From Phoronis australis (taxonomy: Eukaryota; Phoronida; Phoronidae): DNA of 64,000 bases. The position numbers and the translations under genes are program-made. The stretch is taken from NCBI GenBank assembly GCA_002633005.1, contig NMRA01000453.1, positions 62,001 to 126,000 of the forward strand. Reading direction: 5' to 3'. Below the pieces are notes generated by a model. The model was not told the DNA's origin and did no database searches. It worked only from the letters and a program-made list of their open reading frames with translations. Positions 9,701 through 22,042 of this stretch are shown piece after piece. Position 1 is the stretch's first letter; each line of letters begins with the position of its first letter.

Positions 9701-12120
9701 ATGAGCGAGATACACAGCTGATGAAAAAGTAAAATATTCTACCTAGTTGTGAATGTCCTAGCTACACGAATTCGAATGGAGCATCCAGGTAATTCCCAAA
9801 CCCGGCTCGTGTGCTATGTATTCAAATACATGCAGGTAGGGCATTCTCAAATTAGGGAGGAGGGACATTCTCATCTATCACAACGGTCAACAATGCTGCA
9901 TGCAGAATACAACTCTGGTATCTCTGAAGATTTGTTATACACAGAACATTCGAAATGATGAGTGGAGCACAACTTAATAAATACTCTGGTAGGGCCATTA
10001 AATCCAGTAATTCTGTTAAGCAGAAAAAAATCAGCTTTTCAAACAAAATTCCAAACATAGTGATAGATTTTCAAACACGGTGAAAACTTTTCAAACATGA
10101 TGCAGCCCCCAAAATACCAGAATCGATACCAGGCCATTATGTAGGATGTACTGCACAGGCCACTAGTTTAGGGGGATGAATCGTGTATACACCCTGCCCC
10201 ACTCCTCCATTACAATTTCTGTAACAATTAAAAATGGAAAAGTTTGCAATTCTCCCCCCTCCCTTACACTTAACATGTTTTTAATAACAAAGGAAAAAGT
10301 TTGCCATGTGAAATAAGTACAATATGGAAAATTGTTAATCGTTAATGACCCCCAAGATGGAGCCATAATTGAGGAGGCTCAAGCATGGGGAATTTACCAC
10401 AATCCTGCATTTTAACAGCCCAAATCAACAATAAGTTAGCTTTCGCTGAATAGCAGGGCAGGTGGTAAACACTTCCGATTAATATGGCCAGCTAACATAA
10501 CAGGATTACCGTATGAAGTTCAATCAATTACAGCAGTAATGACATACTCCAACATTTGGGTACTCCATCCGAAAAAATCTGAGTCCGCCACTGCCATAAA
10601 AAACCCAGAATTCCAATTTAATCTGTCAACATCTGACTTGTTGCAGTAAAATTTACATTACAAACAATGAACAAACATAGAAGGCACCATAGGCGCTCCG
10701 TTCACACGTTTATTTTTCACAAAGAAACTTACACCTTCTATCTGAGTTTAGATGTCGTACTAGTCCATAGCTTGTAATTTCAATTTCATAAAGGAAAAAT
10801 TCCACGTAAACAATGGTGCAACACCGATAGCGGTATACGAGCTACGTGATAACAACAAAAACGTTTTTCTGCATCGGGTCCCGAGCTCGAGACACTGTCG
10901 ATCTGAAAACTGTCGTTCTGCCTGCATCAACATCACGCAGTCGCCTCCGCCCAAAGGCCGACCTCGTCGACTGCCTGTACTTTTGGCCCAGCTTTCATTT
11001 TCAAGCGGCTAATATTTCATTCGAGAGCGAAAATAACTTATAGGGCCATTCTCACGTGCTGTACTCGAAAGACTAACTACTCACTACCTTGTGCGAGTTA
11101 GGTCCTTTTAGATTTCACACTAGTTTTATTAAATTTGCAGTTTTACTACTAAAGAATAACTGTGTTTATTTATATTTGCGATATTATATCATAAAAATAG
11201 TCTAAAATATGGCATTAATTATAAGTCAACTTTGACGTCTTCTTTTGTTTACAGTGAAACCACTTTACCGCGTAGTAATGTTTTGTGACGATTTGTCAAT
11301 CTGCCGGGCTGATCCGGACTGAATTTAAACGATCTCAGCCATAACTTTATCGCTATTACTGAAAAAAAAAACTTGCTTTTACGTGGAATTTAATTCTTAA
11401 ACTTTTACATTTCGTTGAAAAGGGCAAAAATGTAAAACGAGCTAGTGATATTTCTTCAGGTCTCTCTTATCAAACCAACGGCTTCACGGAAAAAATTAAT
11501 CGGCCGAATAGATCTTTGGTTTTCTGTTAAGCCCAAACCCTCTAAAGTTGCCCTATTGCCAACTCCGGACGGTCTCTCACGACGATTTAGCATTGAAATT
11601 AAATGCCTGTCCGCCGGCGTAAGTGAGTTCGCACACACGCTTTTTTTGGTCGAACGGAAAATGAGGAGTGGTTCGCTTAGTCAGCAACGACAAACTTCCC
11701 CCCATTTCCGTCTCGAGCTCTATATCCTGTGCACTGGCTGGTCTCCTGGGAGAGACGGTGGGGACCGATTTTTTACCGAGCGCTTCCAACTTCCACTTGC
11801 CTGATTCCTTTAGTTTAGACAAGGATACATTACTATAGATATGCTATTTATCTTTGATCGACCAGTTTCATAAATTGGTTTACAAAACAGTATTAGGTTT
11901 GCACGTCTGAAGTCAGTCATTAGACTGACGTCAGAACACACCAGGAACAATAATGTAAATATTATTGGGAGGTGGGCACAAACAAATCCGACTTCGCCAC
12001 CCTTCCTATCGCCCTCAGACCCCTTATTCTCCAGATGTCGCCAAATGAGCAATCTACCCCGCCAGAACAGAACACATGTATTTTTATCCTGAAATACAGT
12101 TACAAATAACTTAATAACAG
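9701..12120. other. No gene recognised
   Basis: Contains only short open frames. The longest (11445-11804, 119 codons) has no domain I recognise and a strongly overlapping antisense frame, which suggests chance or old element sequence. Confidence 0.45.
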
Positions 12121-12905
12121 ATCATTGTCACGGTGTGACACTAATAGACTGCGCGTGCGTTTATGGGAAGTTATTGACAACCACCCATTTACCACGCTTA
12201 AAAACACTTATTTAAAACTGCAAGAGAAATTACATATTGATAATTTGACGACCTTTGCACCAGTTGACCCTCTTTGGTGCGTCATGAGCCCTGATGAGGG
12301 AATAAGTGTAAACTCGATTAAAAGTGTGGGTAATGCTAAAAATCACAGATGTCTTACTTTAAGCACTTTAGAATACAAGTTGAATAAAAAATCAAAATTT
12401 CAGAAGAAAAATGCACCCAATGACCCCATGGTTGCACCAAATGACATGAAACTTTAGAATTGTAACTCAACAACAAGTACCAAGCAGATTTGTAAATTTG
12501 AAGTGTCTAAATCAAAATCTTAGTTTGCACTCAAAGACCTTTGACCTGTTGTTTCCGATTGGATAGCCGATTGCTTAGTAAAGTAGTGTGTTTGATTGGC
12601 ATGTACGCTTACACTTGTGTGCTGAAATTGAAGAGAATTCCTTGAAAAATGTAGGAGAAATAATATGTTGAACAGTAGATGATCTTTGCACTAACTGATC
12701 CTATCCAGTGAATTATAAGCCCTTTCAGTAGAATTATTGCAAATTCCGCGAAAGGTGTGTTTAATTCTGAGAATTACAAAATTTATGTAGTGCTATATAT
12801 TGCACATTAAATTTAAAGAACATGCCTTCAGTCATTTTGGAGTTATTAAGCGTCAAAGTTGGTCGGAAAAAGAATAAGAATACAATTGAAGAAAACGCAG
12901 TAACA
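12121..12905 (+). repeat. DR1-bearing repeat family, copy 2
   Basis: Aligns with 8128-9325: same 5' phrase (TTGTCACGGTGTGACAC), same GACGACCTTTGCACCAGTTG-type unit start, and a similar AAGAATAAGAATACAATTG tail. It carries a one-mismatch DR1 (AGACCTTTGACCT) at 12535-12547. The terminal hairpin is not intact; a small inverted-repeat element sits at this end (12919-13051), followed by GGCGCAGAG, which resembles the missing right half of the hairpin. Confidence 0.65.
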
Positions 12906-12918
12906 CCAGCCTCCAGTT

Positions 12919-13051
12919 CAGTAACGCTAGGACCTCGCTAAGAAGAAAGACTTCGCGAGATTACGTGAGATATTGCCGTGTTTTTTAAATGAGAACATGT
13001 GACTCTGGCTAGGCTTTAGCTAGGTCCTAGTGTAGGTCCTAGCGTTTACAG
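12919..13051. mobile_element. MITE with GTAACGCTAGGACCT ends, copy 1
   Basis: The left end reads CAGTAACGCTAGGACCT and the right end is the complement of GTAAACGCTAGGACCT. A second copy sits at 36751-36887, where both ends extend to TTCAGTA. The interior shares GACTTCGCGAGATTACGTGA with that copy. Non-coding. Confidence 0.65.
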
Positions 13052-13358
13052 GCGCAGAGTAACAACATCAAGTAGAGCGTTGACGGGATTATCGTTGTAA
13101 CATGTTGACCTCTAGCTGGTGCAGAATATGTCAAAAAACATCATTTGTGTTGTTGTCAAGACTTTCCAACCTTGTTAGCACTTTGGAAGATGGACAGACT
13201 GACATGTAAATTGACAAGGAAATAATCAATATGTTGGTTAAGATAAAGATAATACCGGACGTGGCAGATTTCAAACAATTCATATCAAAACTGTCAATCC
13301 GACATTGAGAATCAATAACACTCAAGAAACAGGGTACAATGAAATACAATCTTGTCTG

Positions 13359-13763
13359 TCAAGAATTTATACATATCTTAATAAATAAGGCAGTCATTCG
13401 ACAGCATGCTAGAGTCACAGGTTTAACAATACCAGGAGGTAGAGTTTCCTCAATAAGATTGATAATTGTAAAGTGACACCACTCGTCGCATCTGTCACAT
13501 TGAATTCGCTTGTTCAGGTTCTTACATTCTAAATTCCACACTGCACAGAAGAAATGTAGCAGACTTGTTATTGGCCAATGCTTTGACGGTTTAGAATCAA
13601 GTTTGTGTTTCGCTACGATTGTCAAACCAGGTTTCTTGTAGTTATTTAATAGGAAAGCAAGACATATGGGACAAATAAGCATATTTTCTCTCAAATATAG
13701 AAGCTGTCTTAGTATGCTCTTTGAGATGAGTGCAAAATTCTTGGAGATTGTTGAAAATACCAT
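13359..13763 (-). pseudogene. Decayed PHD-type zinc finger, probably retroelement ORF1
   Basis: The frame contains NLECKNLNKRIQCDRCDEWC followed by HFT. The run C..C then CDRCDEW.H is the second half of a PHD finger. One cysteine of the first pair is replaced (CAVWNLEC instead of C..C..C), and the residues after HFT do not supply the expected Cys. PHD fingers of this CDRC(D/E)(E/G)W.H form are common in ORF1 of CR1/L2-like non-LTR retrotransposons. No host-gene context is visible, so a retroelement relic is the better reading. Confidence 0.4.
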
Positions 13764-13805
13764 TCGACCCTTCTTGAAGCCAATACATTCATGTTCGCTT
13801 CCTAT

Positions 13806-14098
13806 GCTTTGACTGAATGTGTGACTTGATGTGTGACTTACTGTGTAACTGAATGTGTGACAGAATGTGTGGCTGAATGTGTGCCTGAATGCGTGACTGA
13901 ATGCGCGACTGAATGCGTGACTGAATGCGTGACAGAATGTGTGGCTGAATGTGTGCCTGAANTGTGTGACTGAATGCGTGGCTGAATACGTGGCTGAATG
14001 CGTGACTGAATGCGTGACTGAATGCGTGACTGAATACGTGGCTGAATGCGTGACTGAATGCGTGACTGAATGTGTGACTGAATGTGTGACTGAATGCT
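13806..14098. repeat. 12-bp minisatellite
   Basis: About 24 units of GTGACTGAATGT and variants (GTGGCTGAATGC, GTGCCTGAATGT, GTGACTGAATAC). The unit is a multiple of three, so reverse frames stay open as repeats such as SHIQ/THSV without being genes. A single N at 13962 marks an uncertain unit boundary. Confidence 0.9.
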
Positions 14099-16561
14099 GA
14101 AGCTATTCTCATTACAGATACATTTCAGCACCTTCTAGAATACACGTATCACATATCTGAAATTCGGAAAATACGTTTGGCACTGAATCGTTATAGGAAA
14201 TTTTTTCATTCTGTGACTACAAAGACTGTTCAATTGAAATGTCAAACAGAACGTCTGGGGCATCTTTTGCCAGTGAGTTATTTTCAGTTTCTCTATTTTG
14301 ATGCCATATTTTGCAAAAGCTGCAAAGGCCTATGCGCAACGGGCCATGGCTACCCTGATAATCCACTGTTATCAAAATTCCAGTATAACCTGTGTGGAAT
14401 GTAAAATAACTGTTGCCAATTAAGTCATCTACACTTATCGCTAACAGACTATTAGTTCCTTAATAGATCAAAGGGCATGCAATGAGCGGTCTGAATCAAA
14501 ATTTGTTTTTTCAACAGAGCGTAGATTTATGGCTGCTGTAATAATTTCATGGACATCTGAAAATCTTAATTCATAATTTACTGCAACTCTCAAATACTAT
14601 CAGAAGTAATACCTAACGAAAGGTTACCAAGGTTACAAAGCACATTATCTAGACCTTGAAAGACTCTAAGGTCAAACGTGCTGCAAACTAATGATAAATG
14701 ATGTACTACTAAGTAATTATGTCTATACAACTAGAATCTTAAACAAGTCAAAAATTAGAAGACATCAGTAATTTTATAACAGAAGCATCAAGGCAGGCGA
14801 ATGTGGGTTGTATATTTGCTTTCAATCGCAGTCTGTTTCTGTCTAAACAATGCCAGAATCGCTGAGAAGGAGGACAAAACGGAACATACCATAATAAGTT
14901 AGTCAGCGAGAGTAAAAAAATTAGTTGTTAAATTACGATCATTTTTTAGAAAATTGTGCTGAAATCCCAGGGCGAAATCTCGCCGACAAATGAGTTGCTG
15001 CCGCGGTCTCGCAATCGTCGATAGGGCTTGAATTCTTGAATAAGAATACAGTTTCGACTCAACAAATTACCTAAAATCCTCCTCAAGTTTTTCATATAGC
15101 GTGTCTAAGATTTTTAAGTTCTTGTTGAGTCTGGATTAACTGCAGATTAAGTCCAAATCTGCGCTAGATTGTAGCCCGTAACACGAGAATAATATCTGGA
15201 GGAACACACATGTTGTTGTCACGTGACTTTTGTTTTGAAGTTTGTGTGCGTGTGTGTGAGAGTAAGCGTGCGTGTGCTTGTCATCAGAGTTCATTTGCCA
15301 GAGTAAATGCGATATAATGATCTAGGTGTGCATTGCAACCAAAGAAATTAACTCAAGCAGTCAAGCAGAGCGTGTTTTAATATTTAGCACTCGCAGGCCT
15401 CATCTGATAAAAAACGTTCGAGAATTGTTTCGGTAAGACCGATATGTCACTCATTGAGTCGCCGGGTGAGTGGATGCGTGACCGTAGTGTAACAACTATT
15501 TTCCGGAAGATTCGGGGTGTAAGGGTGCGAATGTGTTCACTATCAGCGGGTCATTTTGACTTTAAAAACACCAACTATGATTAGTTAAATAATTTCACTT
15601 AAAAATAATGCTAGAAACTTTCGGAAATTAGTGTCAATATTTATTTCTTGCCGATGCTATGTTACCCGTTTCATGAATAGATAGTTCCCGACTAAATGTC
15701 TTCGATGACAGCCGGTACCATAGACATCTTAATAGAAGATGTCTATAGACTCTATTCACACGGCGGACATTAAAATCCAGAGCGAGGCTCACTGCGATAA
15801 ACAAAGCGGAAATTTACATTGCATTGAGTTAAATGGCCGGTCTTTGGAGTCCAACCTGAATATTAAATCTTAAAAAATGTGTCAATAATTAACCACCGAG
15901 ACCATGCGTAGAAAAATACAGTTAAGAACAAGTCAAGGCACCAAAGAGTTATCTAACGAAAGGATATAGGTTTTTTTCCGGAAAACTAGGTTCGAAACAT
16001 GAAAAGTAAACATGACCAAATTGCGGCGGTCGTAGTGTTACGGATTAGGTATCAGGCTGAATGCAGGGTTACGTTTCTTCTAATAAATTCTTGATAAAAA
16101 TGCTTTCTACAAAAACCAGGTCGTCTGGTCGTATTGTTGACGAGTTGAAGATATATTCGACAGTGGTGGCTCATAGCATTTTGCTGTCGTGTGCAATTAG
16201 TCTCGTCTGGTTTAATTTGTTGATCAAGAATAGGCCTATTAGCTTCAAGCATAGCCTAGGTCCTGGTGAGGTAGGCACTACCGGGACTAACAGTTGATTT
16301 GTCATTGATCTGAAATAATACTTGATGTTACTAAATATATATTTTGATTACGATAAAAACTAGGCTCGCAATTGAAAATAAAAATAATATGACCATCAAT
16401 TCTGCTTCCTGGGTTTTAATAATTACGTCTATTTCATGTGTTATATTTTCCAAATATCAATCTCGACCCAGTTGAATTTTAAAATTAAAACACCTATATA
16501 ATTCTTTCGTCCAAAGCATAACCTCGTTTTAGAGCTCAATTTCAGTTAACTGGACAGAACA
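14099..16561. other. No gene recognised
   Basis: Short frames only. A GT-rich stretch lies at about 15240-15290. At 15443 an ATG reads MSLIESPG up to a GTGAGT that could be a splice donor, but no downstream exon can be matched. Confidence 0.4.
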
Positions 16562-16715
16562 CAGTGGCGGATTTAGAGGGGAGCCAAGGGGCTATGCCCC
16601 AGCCCCCCAAAATTCTCCCAGATTCCATTTGGCAGTTCAGGAGCGCGAATTTCTGACGGGCAAAATCCTGGCTAATACTCTGCCTTGCCCCCCAACTCAA
16701 AGTCCTGCATAGTTA
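16562..16715. mobile_element. CAGTGGCGGATTTA-type MITE remnant
   Basis: Starts CAGTGGCGGATTTAGAGGGG and shares AAAATTCTCCCAGAT and CCATTTGGCAGTTC with the element at 55271-55590. The left terminus matches the element at 23136-23376. The right terminus is not clean. Confidence 0.5.
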
Positions 16716-17776
16716 TCATACTTCTTCAGAGGCCTCGTTCATATCCGAGGGGAAAGGTGCCTCATCGGCGGCCATCTGAGAGGGGAACGTTTCGACGAGT
16801 GACGGGTCAGTGAAAACTCTACTGACCTCCCGATCACCATCCATAGCACCCCGCCCTTTTGCAAGCTCTCATAGCTCTGTCTCAAGTAGCATTTTCAGTG
16901 GCTGATCTAGGATACCATATAAGCCCGCTAGTGAGGGGGGGGCGACATCCTCGGAGAAACGGGCAAAGCGCGATTGTATGCACGCAGGCGGCCCGGAAGT
17001 TGCGGGCGCCGAGGATGTATACCTTCTGCTCAGGAAATCTGTCGTTGGACTAAAAAAAAAAATAAAACGGAACGTGTTTTCCCCCCTCGTCCGCTACCGG
17101 TCCTAGCTCGAACTTACTACAAGTTTCCTCCCCGTCGCTTCACGTTTTGCTGGTTTATTTTGCTTGCGGTAGTTAAGGCTATGCTTTTGTACTTTTTCAA
17201 ATTGTCACCTCTGTGGTCACAGGAGATTTGAACCGTTGGAGAGAAATTTTCAATCACAAAGGGGATTTTTAGGCCTCGTGGCCGAGAATTTCGCGTGCTT
17301 TTTCAATATTTTTGAGAGGGGAATAGGGCCGATATTTGGCCCCAAAATTGAGGGATTGAGGGCCCTGTCCTTTTTGTAAATAAAAATGCATCGCGCTTCA
17401 ACCCATAGTCATGAAAACACAGCCTGGCTGGCCGAAGATTCTCCGGTCCTCGTTGGCGGCATCCACTCCGAGATGCGACAAATTATGATTTGAAAACAGT
17501 TATAAATTTTATACGGCGTATGGCAAGGACCCAACGCTTCCGAATCCCAACGTCCTTAGGGATTGTAAAACAGACTTTTTTCTAGCTGTTCGAGCAACGC
17601 GGAGTACAACTACGCGGATAAGCTACCTGAGCTATCGTAGCGAGCCTCGTTTTGGAACGCGCCTCCTGTCGGCGTAAAATAGGGTCTATGGCCGGTACAT
17701 TATGCAGCGCGCGCTTCTTAGGCGCGTGCTAACACTGGTCGAGGTTTTTTATTAGTCTTCGATTCACGGTTTTCAG
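16716..17776. other. No gene recognised
   Basis: Contains G-rich and C-rich patches but no recognisable domain. Confidence 0.4.
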
Positions 17777-17951
17777 GTGTACAAAGAAGTTTGGATTCCT
17801 GTTGAGGCCGGAGAAGATCTGTACCGCTGACAAGTACGCTGCGTCTGTTTTCAAAGTCCAGACCATAGTGGGGCACATCCTTTACAAGAGCAGCAAAACT
17901 TTTGCTTTCTTTTTGAATCGCGGCGTAAGTTTGAAGTGTACACGGACATAA
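17777..17951 (+). pseudogene. HIRAN-like domain fragment, frameshifted
   Basis: After a plausible acceptor (TTTTCAG at 17770-17776) the first frame reads VYKEVWIPVEAGEDLYR and then stops. One base over, the next frame reads DKYAASVFKVQTIVGHILYK, continues with a hydrophobic segment and FLNRGVSLKCT, and ends in TAA at 17949. The order W.P..GE.L, then D.YA..V.K...VGH, then FL.RG..L.C, matches HIRAN-domain proteins that are numerous in aquatic invertebrates. The domain binds DNA ends in helicase-like proteins; many free-standing copies are of unknown role. The frameshift and a shortened middle mark this as a broken copy, unless an unseen short intron restores it. Confidence 0.45.
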
Positions 17952-18581
17952 CCGTGTGGCTCGTGGTCTACAAATTCAGGCATTTTTCGCATGTAGTTCA
18001 TGGGCTGGGCGCTTACTTTAGCGAAGTCTGAAAACGCGTGGGGGCACTTATTGGGGCATTGGCGCTTATTAGGGCGAATAGCGGCAGAATTACATACACA
18101 CAAATCACACGTCGTGCAACCCAATCGGCCATTCCACATAGGTTAATCAATCCCGATAGCCTTTGCGCACCATAATTTCCGGACATGCGCAATCGTTAAA
18201 TCGATTCGGTTGCAACTCCGCTATTAGGTGGCTAACGGTCGTCTCAGGTCGTTAAGTAACCACCATTCTCCTTGGTTAACGTCTGCCTAACATGGTTTCC
18301 ACTAACCAATGAAAAGCATGATAAAGCGTTCCTACAGTGGATTTTTGCACTTATCGAGATTTTAATCCATATATAATAATTTTATGACATAAAATCTAAT
18401 TGAAGAAACACTTGTTAAGGGAAATAATTGACCTCCGTGAGTTTTAAAGAGAACAATCAAACACAAAATATAACTTAACCTTCACGGAACCAGAATCACA
18501 ACACAAGCAACGTCTTTCACGCACATGAGTGTTTACATAACGACCAGTTTCCAAGTGCAGTGGGAGATTTCCTGCTCTATA

Positions 18582-18938
18582 CTAAGCCAAAAGAGATGGC
18601 CCTGAACGGGATAAATTAAGCTTCACATACGGTTTATTTAAAAACTCGTGTTTAAATAAAATGTAGGTTCTTAACTTGGGTTTTGTTAGAACAGACTCAG
18701 CCCAAACATGTTTCGAGTATTCAAATAGTTTGTTTCTAGCACCTACTATGTTACAAATACTCGAACAGGATTGCATGCCAGTTGTGTTAAACAAATTTTT
18801 TATTCCGTCTATCCAACCATTTCTACCAACAGAATAGTCCCATACAAATACCTTCTTCAGTAACCTATCACCACCTATGGTCACTAGTTTGTGCCAAAGA
18901 CGCAACATATTCAATTTAAATCTATATGTAGTGTGCAC
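18582..18938 (-). pseudogene. LINE ORF2 C-terminal fragment
   Basis: The frame shows the region that follows reverse transcriptase in many non-LTR retrotransposons. LNMLRLWHKLV is followed by DRLLKKVFVWDY, then a W..GIK motif, KPKLRTYILFKHEF, PYVKLNLSRSGPSLLA and a stop. In related elements the last motif continues RS..AQFR, so TAG probably replaces a glutamine codon. Neither the catalytic part nor the tail is present nearby. It is a 5'-truncated, dead insertion. Confidence 0.7.
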
Positions 18939-20018
18939 AAGTCAAATTTGATATTTGTGGTTACGTAATACACCACACATGTTCACTATTTAACAGATGA
19001 AATGTTTTGTTTAGTTTCTAGGCGAAGTACTTACTCTGAACGCAAAGGTGGTACTTTGCATTTTAATAATTACTGTTATATTGGAAATGTTTTTTCCTAG
19101 AAATAAGCGGGCCCCTGTACACTAATACTATTTCACAAACTTGCTCATTAGGTCTCTCATAAACAAACTAAAGATACTGGGAATTTCAAGTAAAAGAGAA
19201 TGTTTTTTTTGCAAACTAGCGGTGTTTTCTAACATTCTAGGAATCCCAAATACAGTTTGCAGTTTGCGGTAGTGAAAAAGTGTCACATTTGACTCTGACT
19301 GCGGAGAGCAAAAAAACTTCGAGTTTTGTACAGCTGATTTCGAGAACACCAAAAGGTCGACTCTAGGGTCACCGACTCAGATCTTGAAAAAATTTGTATG
19401 GCATACATCCTGGTGGAATATATTCAAAATGCTTATTTGAAATCTTTGGACCATTATTTTTTTAAGTTAGAGCATCATGGATATTTTGGTTCAAAAAGGT
19501 TCAGATAGTGAAGTTGTTTTAAAACGGCTTAAAAGAACGGAAAAGAAAAATCTTTATAATGTTTATGTTGACATTGAACCTCTCTATCAGAAGACAACCT
19601 TTGTATATTCAAATACGTTTCCGTTAACCTTCACAAGAGTGCCTAAATTTGGTAAATTTTGACCAGTTTTGTGTATCTGATTTTTAACCATTTTTGAGGT
19701 GCTCTGGGAGCGGTTTGAAGGGTGCTGGTGATTTGCAACGATACTTTTCATCAGTTTGGTGTCTGACTAAGAATATAAACAAATAAAAATGGGCATTTTG
19801 TTTGTTTTCAAGACATACCATCGCGTATTTTACGGTGCCTGACTACGGGCAGTATGTAGCTGTTTCTCATAAATCTCATAAAGGGGGCTTCATTAATTTT
19901 TGAAAATATGGTGATCAAATCAGTCGACGTCAATGCTTAGACACTTTGACTACTGCTTGGACCCTGGCGACAGTTTCTATAACTAGAATTCTTTGTTGAA
20001 ATTTCATGAAACGATAGG
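18939..20018. other. No gene recognised
   Basis: Short AT-rich open frames (19128-19352 minus, 19477-19662 plus) have no recognised domain. Confidence 0.4.
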
Positions 20019-20821
20019 GGATTGTTCTAAGGCCCCCTCGACCACCACGACCCCCACATCCCACGACCCCCTCGACCCACTACCCACTCGACCCACGACC
20101 ACCACGACCCCCGGCCCACAGCGCCCTCGACCAAATGTACACAAGCTCGACTCGAACTGAACATAAGCTCTGACTTGCAAGACCAACGAGTCGGGCCGTG
20201 AGTTCGACTAACTTTTCTCTGTTTTTTGTATTCAAGAGAGTCGATTCGGCAAGTTTGAAAGCCAAGAACAGAAAAGAAAAACAACGCAACCAAATCAAAT
20301 CAAATTAAAGACCTATCAATATTACAAATAATATGTAGCCGTCTCGTCTGTTCTTCACGATTTTTTGGGAGAGTTCGAGGAACATAAAATACAGTTTAAG
20401 AATCAAACTGTTAACTAAAAAGTACCTGAAAGTTACATGAAGTATATTGTAAACGAGTACACAACAGAAAAAAAAATAAAATGTGAAAATAAGTCCATTC
20501 ACGTGAACTTAACCTTAGTGGAACATGGCTATCTGTAGCCGCTCGTGGAACTATTTTCGTGGCAACGATAGCGCAATCACAATTTATTATTTCATATCAT
20601 GTTCTTACGCCACTTTCTCTTTTTAACCACCAGACGTGAGCCACAGCAGATTCACGTGTAGGTAAGTATCATGGGAGTCATTCAGTGACGTAATAAGATT
20701 ACGAAATGTATGAAAAGCGCAAAATATATGGAATGGCACAGGTTGTGGTTCGAGGGGGTCGTTGGTCGAGGGGGTGTGTGGTGTGTGGGTCAAGGGGGTT
20801 GAGGGGGTCTTAGAACAATCC
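20019..20821. mobile_element. Foldback-like element with tandem-repeat arms (type 1)
   Basis: The ends are inverted copies: GGATTGTTCTAAGGCCCCCT at 20019, and the complement of GGATTGTTCTAAGACCCCCT ending at 20821. Each arm then breaks into short tandem subrepeats rich in CGACCCAC/CGACCCCC (left arm to about 20135, right arm from about 20742). AACGAT occurs next to both ends and may be a degenerate target duplication. Long inverted arms made of short subrepeats are the hallmark of Drosophila FB and sea-urchin TU elements. Confidence 0.6.
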
Positions 20822-21945
20822 AACGATGGCACATGCATGTTTGAGAACGATGTTTCGAGATTAATCTAATTTTGTTACGATATTTTGTTTTCTGCCTACT
20901 ATTGTACCTGAGGATGACTTTTGATTAATATCGAAACGTCGTTTACACGCTGCACTCTTGCGTGGTTTTTGTTTTCCACGTCTTACTTCTAAATCGGCCA
21001 AAATTAATATTATTTACATGCATGTTCTCGAATGAATCTAAACTGTGCTGCCACACCAGTGACAGTTTTAGGACTTTGAAAACGGTTCATACGTCTATCC
21101 TGTCCCCCAGACAACTGCTATCTGGTGCCCTGGTAACGTCCGCCATATTACGTGATAATAATTACATAGCATTTATAAAGTCACTTTAATCTGAGTTTTG
21201 TCATTTTTACAAGATGCTAATCGTTTAACCGATTCCACCCACATCTGATTTTGTCACTTGTTGTCACACTCACATACATGTAAGAGATAAAAATGACATC
21301 TCTTAAAACTTGGACGCGCGGGTTTCAAAATTTTCTCTGTAGCTAAGGCTTACACGTAGCAATGTGATCTCAGTACAAATTAATACGCAAAGTGATCCAA
21401 ACAACCTTTTGATACAGTAAGGAACTTAGAATGTACTCTGGGAACTTTCAGCAATACAGTCTGAACCATGCTCACTTAAGTATGAAAGACATGTATAATT
21501 GTTACCATGGCGACAGAGTACCATAAAAGCGTAACTCCTTAAACTATAATTTGACAAACATGATAAATAATATGAAGGTATGAGGCAGAAGAATTCGAGT
21601 AAGCCTCACACTTCATAATACAAATTTAACTCATTTCTGTAAATCATGTAAGATTTTTCACACATTGTTGCTTTGATATATATCGATATAGGAAGTAACA
21701 AGTTACAAAATATGAATCAAAAGTGCATTTTATGCATAGAATTTAGAAAAAGTATGTGTCCTTGAGAGAAGTTGACTTTCAAACAAAAAATGATTTCAAC
21801 AGAATTTAGCAGAGTGCAAGGTCAACTGATTGGGCATTTCACTTTGAAATAATTAGAGGATTGATTTCATAATGAATATGGCACAAGCACAGGAAAACTG
21901 CACAAAACTGCTTTTTGTGACAGTGCGTCTGCAAATGTATTATAC
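20822..21945. other. No gene recognised
   Basis: Contains a CTGAGGA...CGAAACGTCG signature at 20908-20941, of the kind found at the ends of some retroelements. Nothing else recognised. Confidence 0.4.
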
Positions 21946-22042
21946 TTAAAGGAGAATGCCACCCCAAAACAACCTGCTTTGTATCAGTTTAGACCGAGTA
22001 GTTCCACTCGATAACAGCAAGTACAGTCCTGTTACCTGACAC

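Noticed and set aside
11445-11804. 119-codon plus-strand open frame as a gene
   Set aside because: No domain, no splice context, and two overlapping antisense frames of similar length.
12290-12310. CTGATGAGGG as a hammerhead ribozyme core
   Set aside because: No GAAA strand or stem II partner lies at a suitable distance.
13789-14131. Histidine/serine-rich repeat protein on the minus strand
   Set aside because: It is the translation of a 12-bp minisatellite and is open in more than one frame.
15443-15470. Short first coding exon MSLIESPG with GTGAGT donor
   Set aside because: No downstream exon or homologous protein could be identified, and such ATG-to-donor runs are common by chance.
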